Under the pieces are notes generated by a model. The model saw only the letters and a list, made by a program, of their open reading frames with translations, searched no databases and was not told where the DNA came from. The position numbers were made by a program, and so were the translations under genes. This document shows, one piece after another, positions 6,671 through 14,534 of a DNA stretch of 34,378 nt; within the stretch, counting starts at the first letter, position 1, and every line of letters starts with the position of its first letter. Origin of the DNA: a virus; the IMG/VR virus record IMGVR_UViG_3300021961_000316, positions 1-34,378 of that record; one strand, 5' to 3'.

Positions 6671-8731
6671 ATGGCCAGAATCTCTAACGACCAGCGCCTT
6701 GCCAATCTTCACACAGAAGCCTTGGCGCAGTTCGACGACGTTCAGAGCGCACTGCGCGACGAGCGCCTGCAGTGCCTGCAGGATCGGCGCTTCTACAGCC
6801 TGGCAGGCAGCCAGTGGGAAGGCCCACTCTGGGACCAGTACGAGAACAAGCCGAAGTTCGAGGTCAACAAGATCATGCTGGCCGTGATCCGAGTGGTCAA
6901 CGAGTACCGCAACAACAGGATCACGGTGGACTTTGTGTCCAAGGATGGCACCGAGAACGACAAGCTGGCCGAGGTCTGCGACGGACTGTACAGAGCCGAC
7001 GAGCAGGCATCCGTGGCCGACGAGGCCTACGACAACGCCTTCGAGGAGGCGGTCGGCGGCGGCATTGGCGCTTGGCGTCTGCGCACCGTTTACGAGGACG
7101 AGGAAGACCCAGAGGACGACAGGCAGCGCATTCGCATCGAGCCGATCTTCGACGCTGACAGCTCGGTGTTCTTCGACCTAGGTGCCAAGCGCCAGGACAA
7201 GTCCGATGCTAAGTTCTGCTTCGTGGTCACCAGCATGACCCGCCAGGCCTACAAGGACACCTGGGGCGACGACCCGACCGACTGGCCCAAGATCATCCAC
7301 CAGTACGAGTTCGACTGGTGCACGCCAGATGTGGTCTACGTGGCCGAGTACTTCAAGGTCGAGGAAAAGACAGAGACCATTCGCATCTTCCAGGCTATTG
7401 ACGGCACCGAGGAGCGTTACAGCCAAACCGACTTCGCAGCCGACGAGACCCTTGAGGACACGCTGGCCGCCATTGGCACCCGCGAGGTGCGGCAGAAGAA
7501 GGTCAAGCGCAAGCGCGTGCGCAAGTACGTCATGTCCGGTGGCCGAGTGCTTGAGGACGCTGGCTACATCGCAGGCAACTGCATTCCCATCGTTGTGGTG
7601 TACGGCAAGCGCTGGTTCGTTGACAACGTCGAGCGCTGCATGGGCCATGTGCGCCTGGCCAAGGATGCCCAGCGCTTGAAGAACATGCAGCTCTCCAAGC
7701 TGGGCGAGATCAGCGCACTGTCCAGTGTCGAGAAGCCGATCCTCACGCCTGAGCAGGTGGCTGGCCATCAGGTCATGTGGTCTGAGGACAACCTCAAGGA
7801 CTACCCATACCTGCTGATCAACCCGATCACAGGGCCAAACGGCGAGCAGCAAATCAGCGGCCCAATTGCCTACACGAAAAGCCCACAAATCCCACCGGCA
7901 ATGGCTGCGCTCCTGCAGATCACCGAAACCGACATGCAGGACATCTTGGGCAATCAGCAAGGCGCTGACAAGATGGTGAGCAATATCTCCGGCAAGGCCG
8001 TCGAGATGATCCAGGCTCGAGTCGATGGCCAGGCCTTTATTTACATGAGCAACTTTGCCAAGGGCATGAAACGCTGCGGCGAGATTTGGCTCTCGATGGC
8101 AAGGGACATCTACACCGAAGAAAAGCGCAAGATGAAGACGGTGGCGGCCACTGGTGAGGCTGGCATGGTCGAGCTGATGCAGCCGAGCATTGACCAAGAG
8201 ACCGGCGAGGTGGTCATGCAAAACGACCTGTCCAGCGCCACCTTTGATGTGATCGCAGACGTCGGCCCGTCCAGCTCGAGCAAGCGCCAGGCGACCGTCA
8301 GGGCACTGACCGGAATGCTCTCGATCACGCAAGACCCAGAGACCGCACAGGTGCTGACGGCGATGGCCATGATGAACATGGAGGGCGAGGGCGTCGGCGA
8401 TGCCAATGCCTACTTCCGCAAGAAGCTGCTGCGCATGGGCGTGGTCGAGCCGACCGAGGATGAGGCCAAAGACCTCATGGCAGAGATGCAGGGCAAGCCC
8501 CAAGACCCGAATGCCATGTACCTCCAAGCCGCTGCCGAGGAGGCCACCGCCAAGGCTGCGCAGGCCCGTGCCAACACGGTCAAGACCGTGGCCGACGCAG
8601 AACTCAGCCGAGCCAAGACGCTCGAGACGCTCGGCAAGGTTGACGAGACAGCACAGAACATGGCGCTCACAAATGCAGAGGCTGTGCAGGAGATTCTGCG
8701 TGGCCAGATCATTCAGCCTGTTGTCAGGTAA
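6671..8731 (+). CDS. P22-like portal protein
   Basis: A 686-residue portal that would form the dodecameric ring at one capsid vertex, through which DNA enters and leaves. Size (P22 gp1 is 725 residues) and sequence character fit the P22 portal family: an N-terminal segment with QWEGPLW and FEVNKIMLAV, a stem and wing region, and a long Ala/Glu/Lys-rich helical C-terminus (residues about 600-686) resembling the barrel helices of P22 portal. It follows terL by 28 bp with GAGGAA upstream. The order terS-terL-portal-scaffold-coat supports the call. The long open frame on the opposite strand here is an artefact of codon bias. Confidence 0.92.
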   Translation: MARISNDQRLANLHTEALAQFDDVQSALRDERLQCLQDRRFYSLAGSQWEGPLWDQYENKPKFEVNKIMLAVIRVVNEYRNNRITVDFVSKDGTENDKLAEVCDGLYRADEQASVADEAYDNAFEEAVGGGIGAWRLRTVYEDEEDPEDDRQRIRIEPIFDADSSVFFDLGAKRQDKSDAKFCFVVTSMTRQAYKDTWGDDPTDWPKIIHQYEFDWCTPDVVYVAEYFKVEEKTETIRIFQAIDGTEERYSQTDFAADETLEDTLAAIGTREVRQKKVKRKRVRKYVMSGGRVLEDAGYIAGNCIPIVVVYGKRWFVDNVERCMGHVRLAKDAQRLKNMQLSKLGEISALSSVEKPILTPEQVAGHQVMWSEDNLKDYPYLLINPITGPNGEQQISGPIAYTKSPQIPPAMAALLQITETDMQDILGNQQGADKMVSNISGKAVEMIQARVDGQAFIYMSNFAKGMKRCGEIWLSMARDIYTEEKRKMKTVAATGEAGMVELMQPSIDQETGEVVMQNDLSSATFDVIADVGPSSSSKRQATVRALTGMLSITQDPETAQVLTAMAMMNMEGEGVGDANAYFRKKLLRMGVVEPTEDEAKDLMAEMQGKPQDPNAMYLQAAAEEATAKAAQARANTVKTVADAELSRAKTLETLGKVDETAQNMALTNAEAVQEILRGQIIQPVVR

Positions 8732-8809
8732 ATGAAAAAGCGCGAGAATGTGATAAACGGCATCCACCCAGCCGTGTCAATGGGTGAGTTTGATGGGGTC
8801 AGAGAATGA
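8732..8809 (+). CDS. Possible 25-residue micro-ORF bridging portal and scaffold
   Basis: An ATG directly follows the portal stop (TAA-ATG). The 25-codon frame, MKKRENVINGIHPAVSMGEF and five more residues, ends in TGA that overlaps the scaffold ATG as ATGA. It fills the whole gap between the two genes. This could be a real small protein or a coupling device that carries ribosomes from portal to scaffold, since the scaffold's own ribosome-binding site is weak. No domain can be assigned. Confidence 0.4.
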   Translation: MKKRENVINGIHPAVSMGEFDGVRE

Positions 8810-9702
8810 GTAAAAAGGCAGTATCAGGAGATGAAAGCCAAGACGACGAGACCGTAGTTATTGAGGACGAAGACCAAAGACCTGAGCAAGAAACCAGCGA
8901 GTATCAATCCACTGGTGACCAGGACGAAGGCCAGAATGCCGAAGATGGCGAGGGCGAGTCGGACGAGGTGATCGTCTCCATTGGTGAGGAAGCGCCACCT
9001 CCCGAAGAACAGACTCATGCGCCTGAATGGGTGCGCGAGCTGCGTAAGACGAACCGAGAATTGCAACGTCAGAATCGAGAGCTACACAGCAAGCTGCAGA
9101 CAACCGCACAGACTGAGACCAAGCCGGCCGTGCTGGGACCAAAGCCGAAGCTGGAAGATCACGACTACGACGCTGACAAATTCGAGGATGCACTGGCCAA
9201 TTGGTTTGAGCGCAAGCAAAAAGCCGACGAGATGCAAGCCGCGCAGGAAGCTGAAGTTATGAATCAGCAAAAGGCGTGGAAGGCAAAGCTGGATGGCTAC
9301 GGCAGGGCGAAAGCTGAGCTGCGAGTCAAGGATTTTGAGGATGCCGAGGCCGTGGCCCAGGAACTCTTCAACATCACCCAGCAGGGCGTGGTGCTTCAAG
9401 GTGCAGATAACCCTGCGCTCGTCATTTACGCACTCGGCAAGAATCCGAAGAAGGCCAAGGAGCTGTCCGATATCAAAGACCCCGTGAAGTTTGCCTTTGC
9501 GGTAGCGAAACTGGAGAAAGAATTGAAAGTTACCAACCGTAAGGCAGCCCCGCCACCCGAGAGAGTCGTGTCAGGAACTGGCCGAGTATCTGGGGCGGTG
9601 GACTCAACCCTTGAACGGCTGCGAGAAGAAGCTGCGAAAACTGGGAACTACACAAAAGTCACTCAGTACAGAGCGCAAAAACGAGCAGCATCAAAAAACT
9701 GA
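8806..9702 (+). CDS. Scaffolding-like protein
   Basis: A 298-residue protein in the scaffold position between portal and coat. Residues 1-70 are extremely acidic (Glu/Asp/Gln-rich). A coiled-coil segment follows (VRELRKTNRELQRQNRELHS, residues about 77-96), then a charged helical body. The C-terminus is basic (QYRAQKRAASKN), as in P22 gp8, whose basic C-terminal helix-turn-helix docks onto coat protein. It should direct coat assembly into a prohead and leave before or during packaging. Sequence similarity to P22 gp8 cannot be judged by eye, so the call rests on position, composition and the C-terminal charge. Confidence 0.78.
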   Translation: MSKKAVSGDESQDDETVVIEDEDQRPEQETSEYQSTGDQDEGQNAEDGEGESDEVIVSIGEEAPPPEEQTHAPEWVRELRKTNRELQRQNRELHSKLQTTAQTETKPAVLGPKPKLEDHDYDADKFEDALANWFERKQKADEMQAAQEAEVMNQQKAWKAKLDGYGRAKAELRVKDFEDAEAVAQELFNITQQGVVLQGADNPALVIYALGKNPKKAKELSDIKDPVKFAFAVAKLEKELKVTNRKAAPPPERVVSGTGRVSGAVDSTLERLREEAAKTGNYTKVTQYRAQKRAASKN

Positions 9703-9722
9703 TTTTTTTATAGGAGCCAATC

Positions 9723-10997
9723 ATGGCCAATAGTTTTTCCAAAGAAGAGCGCGTTGCGTTTGAAGACATCCTCGAAGGTTTCCAAGACCTGCTGGTGCTG
9801 TCGCGTCACGTGAACATCTACAACACCGACCAGACGATGATGGCTCGCACCAACGACACCATCTGGCGTCCGCAGCCGTACATCGCGCAGTCCCAGAACA
9901 GCACTCCTGGCACTCCCGTGACGTACCAGAACATGACCCAGTTGGCTGTTCCTGCCACTCTGGGCTTCAGCCAGACCGTGCCCTGGACCATGACCACCCT
10001 CGACCTGCGCGATGCGCTGCAAGAAGGTCGTCTGGGCGAGTCTGCCAAGCAGAAGTTGGCCTCCGACATCAACGTGGCGATCATGAACACCGCAGCCGCC
10101 CAAGGCACGCTGGTTGTTCCTGTGGCCACCGCTGCCGGTGACTACGATGACGTCGCTCTGTGCGACACCATCATGAACGAGCAGGGCGTGCCTGACTACG
10201 ACCGTTTCCTGGGCCTGTCCAGCCGTGACTACAACGGTCTGGCCGGTAACCTGTCCCAGGCTTCGCGTTCGTTCGGCAACCAGAAGTCGGATCGTGCTTA
10301 CGAGCGCAGCTTCGTCGGCATGGTCGCAGGCTTTGACACCTACAAGTTCGACTACGCCAACCGCATCGCTGTGGCCGCTGGTGGCACCACCACCATCGAC
10401 ACCACTGGTGCCCAGGCTCAGTACGTGCCGCAGGCCACCTCGACCGCTGTCGGCGGACAGATCAACGTGGACAACCGCTACCAAACCGTTACCGTGTCCA
10501 ACTCGGTCGGCGTGGTTGCTGGCGATTGCTTCACCATTGACGGCATCGAGGCAGTGCATCACATCACCAAGGTGTCCACTGGTCGCCTGAAGACCTTCCG
10601 TGTTATCAGCGTCCCTGCTGGCGGCACGACCTTGGTCATCAGCCCCCCGATCATCGCGGCCACCGCACCGGCCACCGATGCAGAGCTGCAGTACAAGAAC
10701 GTGCAACTGGTTGCCGCTTCAAGTGCTGCACCCATCAACTGGCTGAACACTGGCGCTTCGGCGATCAACGTGTTCTGGCAGCGCGATGCTCTGGAGATTC
10801 TGCCTGGCCGCTATGCAGTCCCGTCCGATGCTGGCACCGCAGTGATGCGTGCCACCACCGACCAGGGCGTCGAGTTGGTCATGCAGAAGTTCTACGACAT
10901 CGACAGCATGGTGATCAAGTACCGCCTCGACACCTTGTTCGGCGTGGTCAACAAGCAGCCTGAAATGTCTGGCGTCTTGTTGTTCAATCAGCCCTAA
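9723..10997 (+). CDS. Major capsid protein, P22 coat-like (HK97 fold with inserted domain)
   Basis: A 424-residue coat protein (P22 gp5 is 430). An N-terminal NDTIWRPQPYIAQ segment and the pair INVDNRYQTVTVSNSVGV then GDCFTIDGIEAVHHITKV (residues about 245-285) match the beta-barrel I-domain that P22 coat inserts into the HK97 fold. A later NVFWQRDALEILPG is also typical of the family. It forms the icosahedral shell. It is preceded by ATAGGAG and followed within 20 bp by a strong intrinsic terminator, which would let coat mRNA accumulate separately from downstream tail transcripts. Confidence 0.93.
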   Translation: MANSFSKEERVAFEDILEGFQDLLVLSRHVNIYNTDQTMMARTNDTIWRPQPYIAQSQNSTPGTPVTYQNMTQLAVPATLGFSQTVPWTMTTLDLRDALQEGRLGESAKQKLASDINVAIMNTAAAQGTLVVPVATAAGDYDDVALCDTIMNEQGVPDYDRFLGLSSRDYNGLAGNLSQASRSFGNQKSDRAYERSFVGMVAGFDTYKFDYANRIAVAAGGTTTIDTTGAQAQYVPQATSTAVGGQINVDNRYQTVTVSNSVGVVAGDCFTIDGIEAVHHITKVSTGRLKTFRVISVPAGGTTLVISPPIIAATAPATDAELQYKNVQLVAASSAAPINWLNTGASAINVFWQRDALEILPGRYAVPSDAGTAVMRATTDQGVELVMQKFYDIDSMVIKYRLDTLFGVVNKQPEMSGVLLFNQP

Positions 10998-11012
10998 GCT
11001 GAGCTAGAGAGG

Positions 11013-11040
11013 AAGGGGCTTCGGCCCCTTCTTCTTTCCA
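11013..11040 (+). terminator. Intrinsic terminator after the coat gene
   Basis: An 8-bp perfect stem, GAAGGGGC / GCCCCTTC, closes an ultra-stable TTCG loop (11021-11024) and is followed by a pyrimidine-rich tail TTCTTTCC. It lies 15 bp beyond the coat stop. Genes on both sides run rightward, so partial termination here would set the coat-to-tail transcript ratio. Confidence 0.85.
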
Positions 11041-11058
11041 CATTCCAAGGAGCGCATC

Positions 11059-11229
11059 ATGCCAATGACCAAAGGTTACTCGCAGAAATCCATCAGCAAG
11101 AACATCTCCAAGGAGATGAAGTCTGGCATGCCTCAGAAGCAGGCCGTGGCCGTGGCCCTGTCCACTGCACGCAAGGCAGCCATGAAGGCTGGCAAGCCCA
11201 GCAAGGCACCTGCAAAGGCCAAGAAGTGA
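11059..11229 (+). CDS. Small basic phage protein (DUF6496-like)
   Basis: A 56-residue, strongly basic protein starting at ATG 11059 with AAGGAG 6 nt upstream. The core MKSGMPQKQAVAVALSTARK is the Lys-Gln-Ala-(I/V)-A-(I/V)-A-L helix found in many short phage proteins annotated as DUF6496, usually beside structural genes. The tail is Lys/Ala/Pro-rich. It may bind nucleic acid or capsid; no activity is known. It is the first gene after the coat terminator, and its stop overlaps the next start as GTGA. Confidence 0.75.
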   Translation: MPMTKGYSQKSISKNISKEMKSGMPQKQAVAVALSTARKAAMKAGKPSKAPAKAKK

Positions 11230-11390
11230 AGCAGGGTCTCTACGCCAACATTCACGCCAAGCGTGAGCGCATTGAGCGCCAGAAGGCCGCAGGCAAGACG
11301 CCTGAGCGCATGCGCAAGCCTGGCACAAAGGGCGCACCGACCAAGGCCGCATTCGTGGCGTCGGCCAAGACAGCAAAGGCAAAGAAATGA
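11226..11390 (+). CDS. Small basic conserved phage protein
   Basis: A 54-residue protein starting at GTG 11226, four bases into the previous stop (GTGA), and ending in an ATGA overlap with the next gene. It reads KQGLYANIHAKRERI, then ERMRKPGTKGAPT, then AFVASAKTAK. The GLYANIHAKR...RKPG(T/S)KGAPT pattern recurs in many phages near head genes. It is very basic, lacks cysteines and membrane segments, and has no known function. Coupling at both ends and the conserved pattern make it a real gene despite its length. Confidence 0.75.
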   Translation: MKQGLYANIHAKRERIERQKAAGKTPERMRKPGTKGAPTKAAFVASAKTAKAKK

Positions 11391-11845
11391 GCGTGTTCCC
11401 CTCATTGGTCTACAAAAGCCCAGGCATCTACCAAAAGCCAAACGGGAAAAGCTACGGCTTTGCCAGCGTACAAAGCCAGGAAGAACTGGACGAGAAGCTG
11501 GACAATGGCTGGTTTTTGTCGGCTGCAGAGGCCATTGATGCCGCAGGCGACAGCGCATTTCCTCCGACCAAGCCCAGGCCAAAGTGGGCGATCAAGCCAG
11601 TCAAAAAGAAAAAACCAGCCAGGCCGCTGGACTGGCGCGAGCAGGCCAAGGCCAAAGCCGCTGCCGCAGCAGTTGTTCCGGTGGCAGAGCCTGAGCCGGA
11701 GCAGATCGCAGATGATGCACCACCAACCCGTGCAGAGATGGAGGCCAAGGCCACAGAACTCGGCATCCGATTTGATGGTCGCACAAGGGACAAAAAGCTG
11801 GGACAATTGATCCAAGATCGGCTGTCCGAGCAAACAGGAGAATGA
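11387..11845 (+). CDS. Hypothetical head-tail region protein with C-terminal HeH/SAP-like motif
   Basis: A 152-residue protein. Residues 1-60 look globular (SLVYKSPGIYQKP, then SYGFASVQSQEELDEKL, then GWFLSAAEA). Residues 60-105 are a Lys/Pro/Ala-rich linker. Residues 112-147 (RAEMEAKATELGIRFDGRTR and the LIQDRL that follows) look like a helix-extended-helix (HeH/SAP-like) fold, often a DNA- or protein-contacting module in phage head-completion proteins. It sits between the small basic genes and the gp4-like gene. Function is not established. Confidence 0.65.
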   Translation: MSVFPSLVYKSPGIYQKPNGKSYGFASVQSQEELDEKLDNGWFLSAAEAIDAAGDSAFPPTKPRPKWAIKPVKKKKPARPLDWREQAKAKAAAAAVVPVAEPEPEQIADDAPPTRAEMEAKATELGIRFDGRTRDKKLGQLIQDRLSEQTGE

Positions 11846-11846
11846 C

Positions 11847-12329
11847 ATGGGATGGACCAAGCGCCAATTCATCGAGCAAGCCTTCGACGAGATCGGCTTG
11901 GCCTCCTACGCCTTTGACCTCGGACCAGAGCAGATGCAATCTGCCCTGCGCAGGCTTGACACCATGATGGCTGCCTGGAATGCTCTGGGCATTCGACTGG
12001 CTTATCCGCTGCCATCCAGCCCACAGGACAGCGACCTTGACGAGCAGACAAACGTGCCGGACAGCTCCAACGAGGCCATCTACACCAACCTAGCCATCAA
12101 GCTGGCCCCGAGCTACGGCAAGCAGGTTATGCCAGACACCAAGGCCACTGCCAAGGAGTCCTACAACACGCTCCTATCCCGTGCGGCCATGCCTATGCTC
12201 CAGCAGATGCCTGGGACCATGCCATCCGGTGCAGGCAACAAGCCCTGGCGCGTCTACGACGACCCGTTCTTGCGCCAACCCGTCGATCCAGTCCTGGCAG
12301 GTCAGGACGGCCCACTCGAGTACAACTGA
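11847..12329 (+). CDS. P22 gp4-like packaged-DNA stabilisation / tail accessory factor
   Basis: A 160-residue protein matching the P22 gp4 family in size (166 in P22) and layout. The N-terminal helices with KRQFIEQAFDEIGLASYAFD and ALRRLDTMMAAWNALGIRL are characteristic, followed by YTNLAIKLAPSYGK. In P22, gp4 binds beneath the portal after packaging and begins closing the capsid. The start has a well-placed AGGAGAATGAC upstream, and the stop is 12 bp before the next gene. Position between the coat and gp10-like genes agrees. Confidence 0.85.
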   Translation: MGWTKRQFIEQAFDEIGLASYAFDLGPEQMQSALRRLDTMMAAWNALGIRLAYPLPSSPQDSDLDEQTNVPDSSNEAIYTNLAIKLAPSYGKQVMPDTKATAKESYNTLLSRAAMPMLQQMPGTMPSGAGNKPWRVYDDPFLRQPVDPVLAGQDGPLEYN

Positions 12330-12341
12330 GGAAAAGCAGCC

Positions 12342-12797
12342 ATGCCCACGATCAATCAACTTTCACCCCTCACGCAGTTATCTGGTGGCGACCAGTTCCC
12401 GATCTATGTGCCCAACAACGGCGACGCACGCAGGGTCTCGGTCACGCAACTCCTGCAGTATTTCCAGCAGACCTTTGCAGCCCCGACGGTATCCACCAAC
12501 TTGTACACGCCTGGGACCGGATTCAACATCACGGTGCCGACTCCGACCACCGAGCAGCAGTGGATGCTGATCCAGCCTGCTGGCACTTTGGCCGCTGGTA
12601 CGGTCACGCTGCCGCTGAACACTGGCGTGCCTGACGGCACCCAGGTGCTGGTGACCACCACCCAGATCATCACCAGCTTTACGCTGGCCTTGAACGGTGC
12701 AGCGGCATCCTTCGGCGCACCGACCACGCTGGCCGCCAATGCCTTCTTTACGATGCGCTTCTACCAGGCCACTAATAGCTGGTATCGGGTGGCCTGA
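12342..12797 (+). CDS. Hypothetical virion protein, beta-rich
   Basis: A 151-residue protein. The first 45 residues (INQLSPLTQLSGGDQFPIYV, then a segment ending RVSVTQLLQYFQ) resemble the N-terminal anchoring stretch seen in some phage tail or fibre components. The rest is beta-rich, Thr/Ala/Gly-rich sequence of a jelly-roll type, ending in YQATNSWYRVA. It lies between gp4-like and gp10-like genes, a structural setting. A decoration or tail-surface role is inferred only. GAGGAAAAGC lies upstream of its ATG. Confidence 0.65.
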   Translation: MPTINQLSPLTQLSGGDQFPIYVPNNGDARRVSVTQLLQYFQQTFAAPTVSTNLYTPGTGFNITVPTPTTEQQWMLIQPAGTLAAGTVTLPLNTGVPDGTQVLVTTTQIITSFTLALNGAAASFGAPTTLAANAFFTMRFYQATNSWYRVA

Positions 12798-12798
12798 C

Positions 12799-13083
12799 AT
12801 GGCCACCAAAGACAGCCGCCTGGCTCGCGTTGGCGTCGAGGGCTACAACAAGCCCAAACGCACGCCATCGCACCCGACCAAGAGCCACGTTGTCGTGGCC
12901 AAGGTCGGCGACCAAGTGAAGACCATTCGCTTCGGCCAGCAGGGCGTCTCAGGCAGCCCAAAGAAGGAAGGCGAGTCCAATGCCGACAAGGCTCGGCGCG
13001 AGTCTTTCAAGGCCAGGCACGCTGCCAACATTGCCAAGGGCAAGATGAGTGCTGCATACTGGGCAAACCGCGAAAAATGGTGA
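12799..13083 (+). CDS. Conserved hypothetical phage protein (KTIRFGQQGV family)
   Basis: A 94-residue basic protein starting at ATG 12799, just after the previous stop. It has KTIRFGQQGVSGSPKKEGE at the centre and a C-terminal block SFKARHAANIAKGKMSAAYW ending in ANREKW. This combination recurs in many podovirus-like genomes next to gp10-type genes, without a known role. The KxxxSAAYWANRxKW end suggests a compact helical domain. There is no signal peptide or membrane segment. A longer upstream frame exists but lacks a ribosome-binding site and would overlap the preceding gene by 100 nt. Confidence 0.72.
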   Translation: MATKDSRLARVGVEGYNKPKRTPSHPTKSHVVVAKVGDQVKTIRFGQQGVSGSPKKEGESNADKARRESFKARHAANIAKGKMSAAYWANREKW

Positions 13084-13088
13084 CCTGA

Positions 13089-14534
13089 ATGCAAGTTCCA
13101 ATCCTCTCCGGCATCTACGCTGACAACACGCCAGAACTGCGCACCGCATATCCTGTAAACATGGTGCCGGTGCCAAAGGCGTCTGGCATCAGCAATGGCT
13201 TTTTGCGGCCTGGCGATGGCATTGTGGCCAACGGCACAGGCCCAGGCGTAGACCGCGGCGGCATCAACTGGAACGGCGTCTGCTATCGGGTCATGGGAAC
13301 CAAGCTGGTGACCGTGGCCAGCAATGGCACTGTGACCGTGCTTGGCGATGTTGGTGGGCCAACCACCGAGCTGGTGACAATGGATTACAGTTTCGATGTG
13401 CTGGCCATTGCGTCCGGTGGCCGCCTGTACTACTGGATTCCGGTCAACACCACAGCAACATCGGTCTGGAACCCAACGGCTCCCATCTTGCGTCAAGTCA
13501 CCGATCCAGACCTTGGCGTGGTGATTGATGTGGCGTGGGTGGATGGCTTCTTCATGACCACCGACGGTGCAAACCTGGTCGTCACTGAGCTGACAGACCC
13601 GATGCAGGTCAACCCGCTGAAATACGGCAGTTCTGAGGTTGACCCAGACCCCGTGGTTGCGCTCATCAAGCTGCGCAACGAGGTCTATGCACTGAACAGC
13701 AACACCATCGAGGTGTTTGACAACGTGGGCGGCCCACTATTCCCATTCGCACGAATTGATGGCGCACAAGTCCAAAAAGGCGTGCTTGGCACGCATGCCT
13801 GCTGCACCTATCTGGAGCGCATCGCATTTCTTGGCGGTGGCCGCAATGAAGCCCCAGGCATCTACCTTGGCGCAGCGGCCACCACCCAGAAAATCAGCAC
13901 GCAGGAAATTGACAATCTGCTCCTTCAGTACACCGAGGCGCAACTGGTCAAAGTTCAACTGGAAGCACGCAACGACAAGAACCACCAGCACCTCTACGTC
14001 CATCTGCCAGATCGCACGGTGGTCTACGATGCCTCGGCCAGCGAGGCGCTCGAGCAGCCCGTCTGGTTCACGCTCACCAGCACCATTGTCGGATTCAGCC
14101 AGTACCGCGCACGCAACATGGTTTGGATATACGACAAGTGGCTGGTCGGCGATCCGCAGTCCAGCTCCATCGGCTATCTGGTGCAAGACATTGGCCACCA
14201 CTGGGGACAGCAGGTGCGATGGGAGTTTGGCACGATCATCGTCTACAACGAAGGCAACGGCGCGATCTTCAATCGCCTTGAGCTGGTAGCACTGACCGGC
14301 AGCGTGGCGCTGGGCAAGAACCCGCAGATCAGCACCAGCTACAGCGTGAACGGCCTGTCTTGGAGTCAAGACCGCAGCATTGCAGTCGGCACAATTGGCA
14401 GCACTGCAAAACGTCTGGCCTGGTTCCAGCAGGGTCACATGCGCAACTGGCGCATCCAGCGTTTCCAAGGCGACAGCGATGCCCACGTGTCGTTTGCACG
14501 GCTTGAGGCCCAGATTGAGGCGTTGGCGTACTGA
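13089..14534 (+). CDS. P22 gp10-like packaged-DNA stabilisation / tail hub protein
   Basis: A 481-residue protein of the P22 gp10 type (472 in P22), the hexameric hub that extends the neck below gp4 and holds the tailspikes and needle. The start QVPILSGIYADNTPELRTAY and PVNMVPVPKASGISNGFLRP is characteristic of the family. Repeated beta-propeller-like strands follow (NWNGVCYRVMGTKLVTV; WVDGFFMTTDGANLVVTEL). The C-terminus ends GDSDAHVSFARLEAQIEALA. Its stop overlaps the next ATG as TGATG, so the two are coupled. Confidence 0.88.
   Translation: MQVPILSGIYADNTPELRTAYPVNMVPVPKASGISNGFLRPGDGIVANGTGPGVDRGGINWNGVCYRVMGTKLVTVASNGTVTVLGDVGGPTTELVTMDYSFDVLAIASGGRLYYWIPVNTTATSVWNPTAPILRQVTDPDLGVVIDVAWVDGFFMTTDGANLVVTELTDPMQVNPLKYGSSEVDPDPVVALIKLRNEVYALNSNTIEVFDNVGGPLFPFARIDGAQVQKGVLGTHACCTYLERIAFLGGGRNEAPGIYLGAAATTQKISTQEIDNLLLQYTEAQLVKVQLEARNDKNHQHLYVHLPDRTVVYDASASEALEQPVWFTLTSTIVGFSQYRARNMVWIYDKWLVGDPQSSSIGYLVQDIGHHWGQQVRWEFGTIIVYNEGNGAIFNRLELVALTGSVALGKNPQISTSYSVNGLSWSQDRSIAVGTIGSTAKRLAWFQQGHMRNWRIQRFQGDSDAHVSFARLEAQIEALAY

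Noticed and set aside
7178-8767. A 529-codon open frame antisense to the portal gene
   Set aside because: It mirrors the portal codon pattern (third-position GC bias), has no ribosome-binding site or domain, and is Leu/His/Val-rich in the way antisense frames are. The same applies to long antisense frames at 5407-6705, 4163-5113 and 9708-10706.
12697-12798. N-terminal extension of the KTIRFGQQGV-family gene
   Set aside because: The extension overlaps the preceding gene by 100 nt, has an Arg/Pro-rich shadow-like composition and no ribosome-binding site; ATG 12799 follows the previous stop directly.
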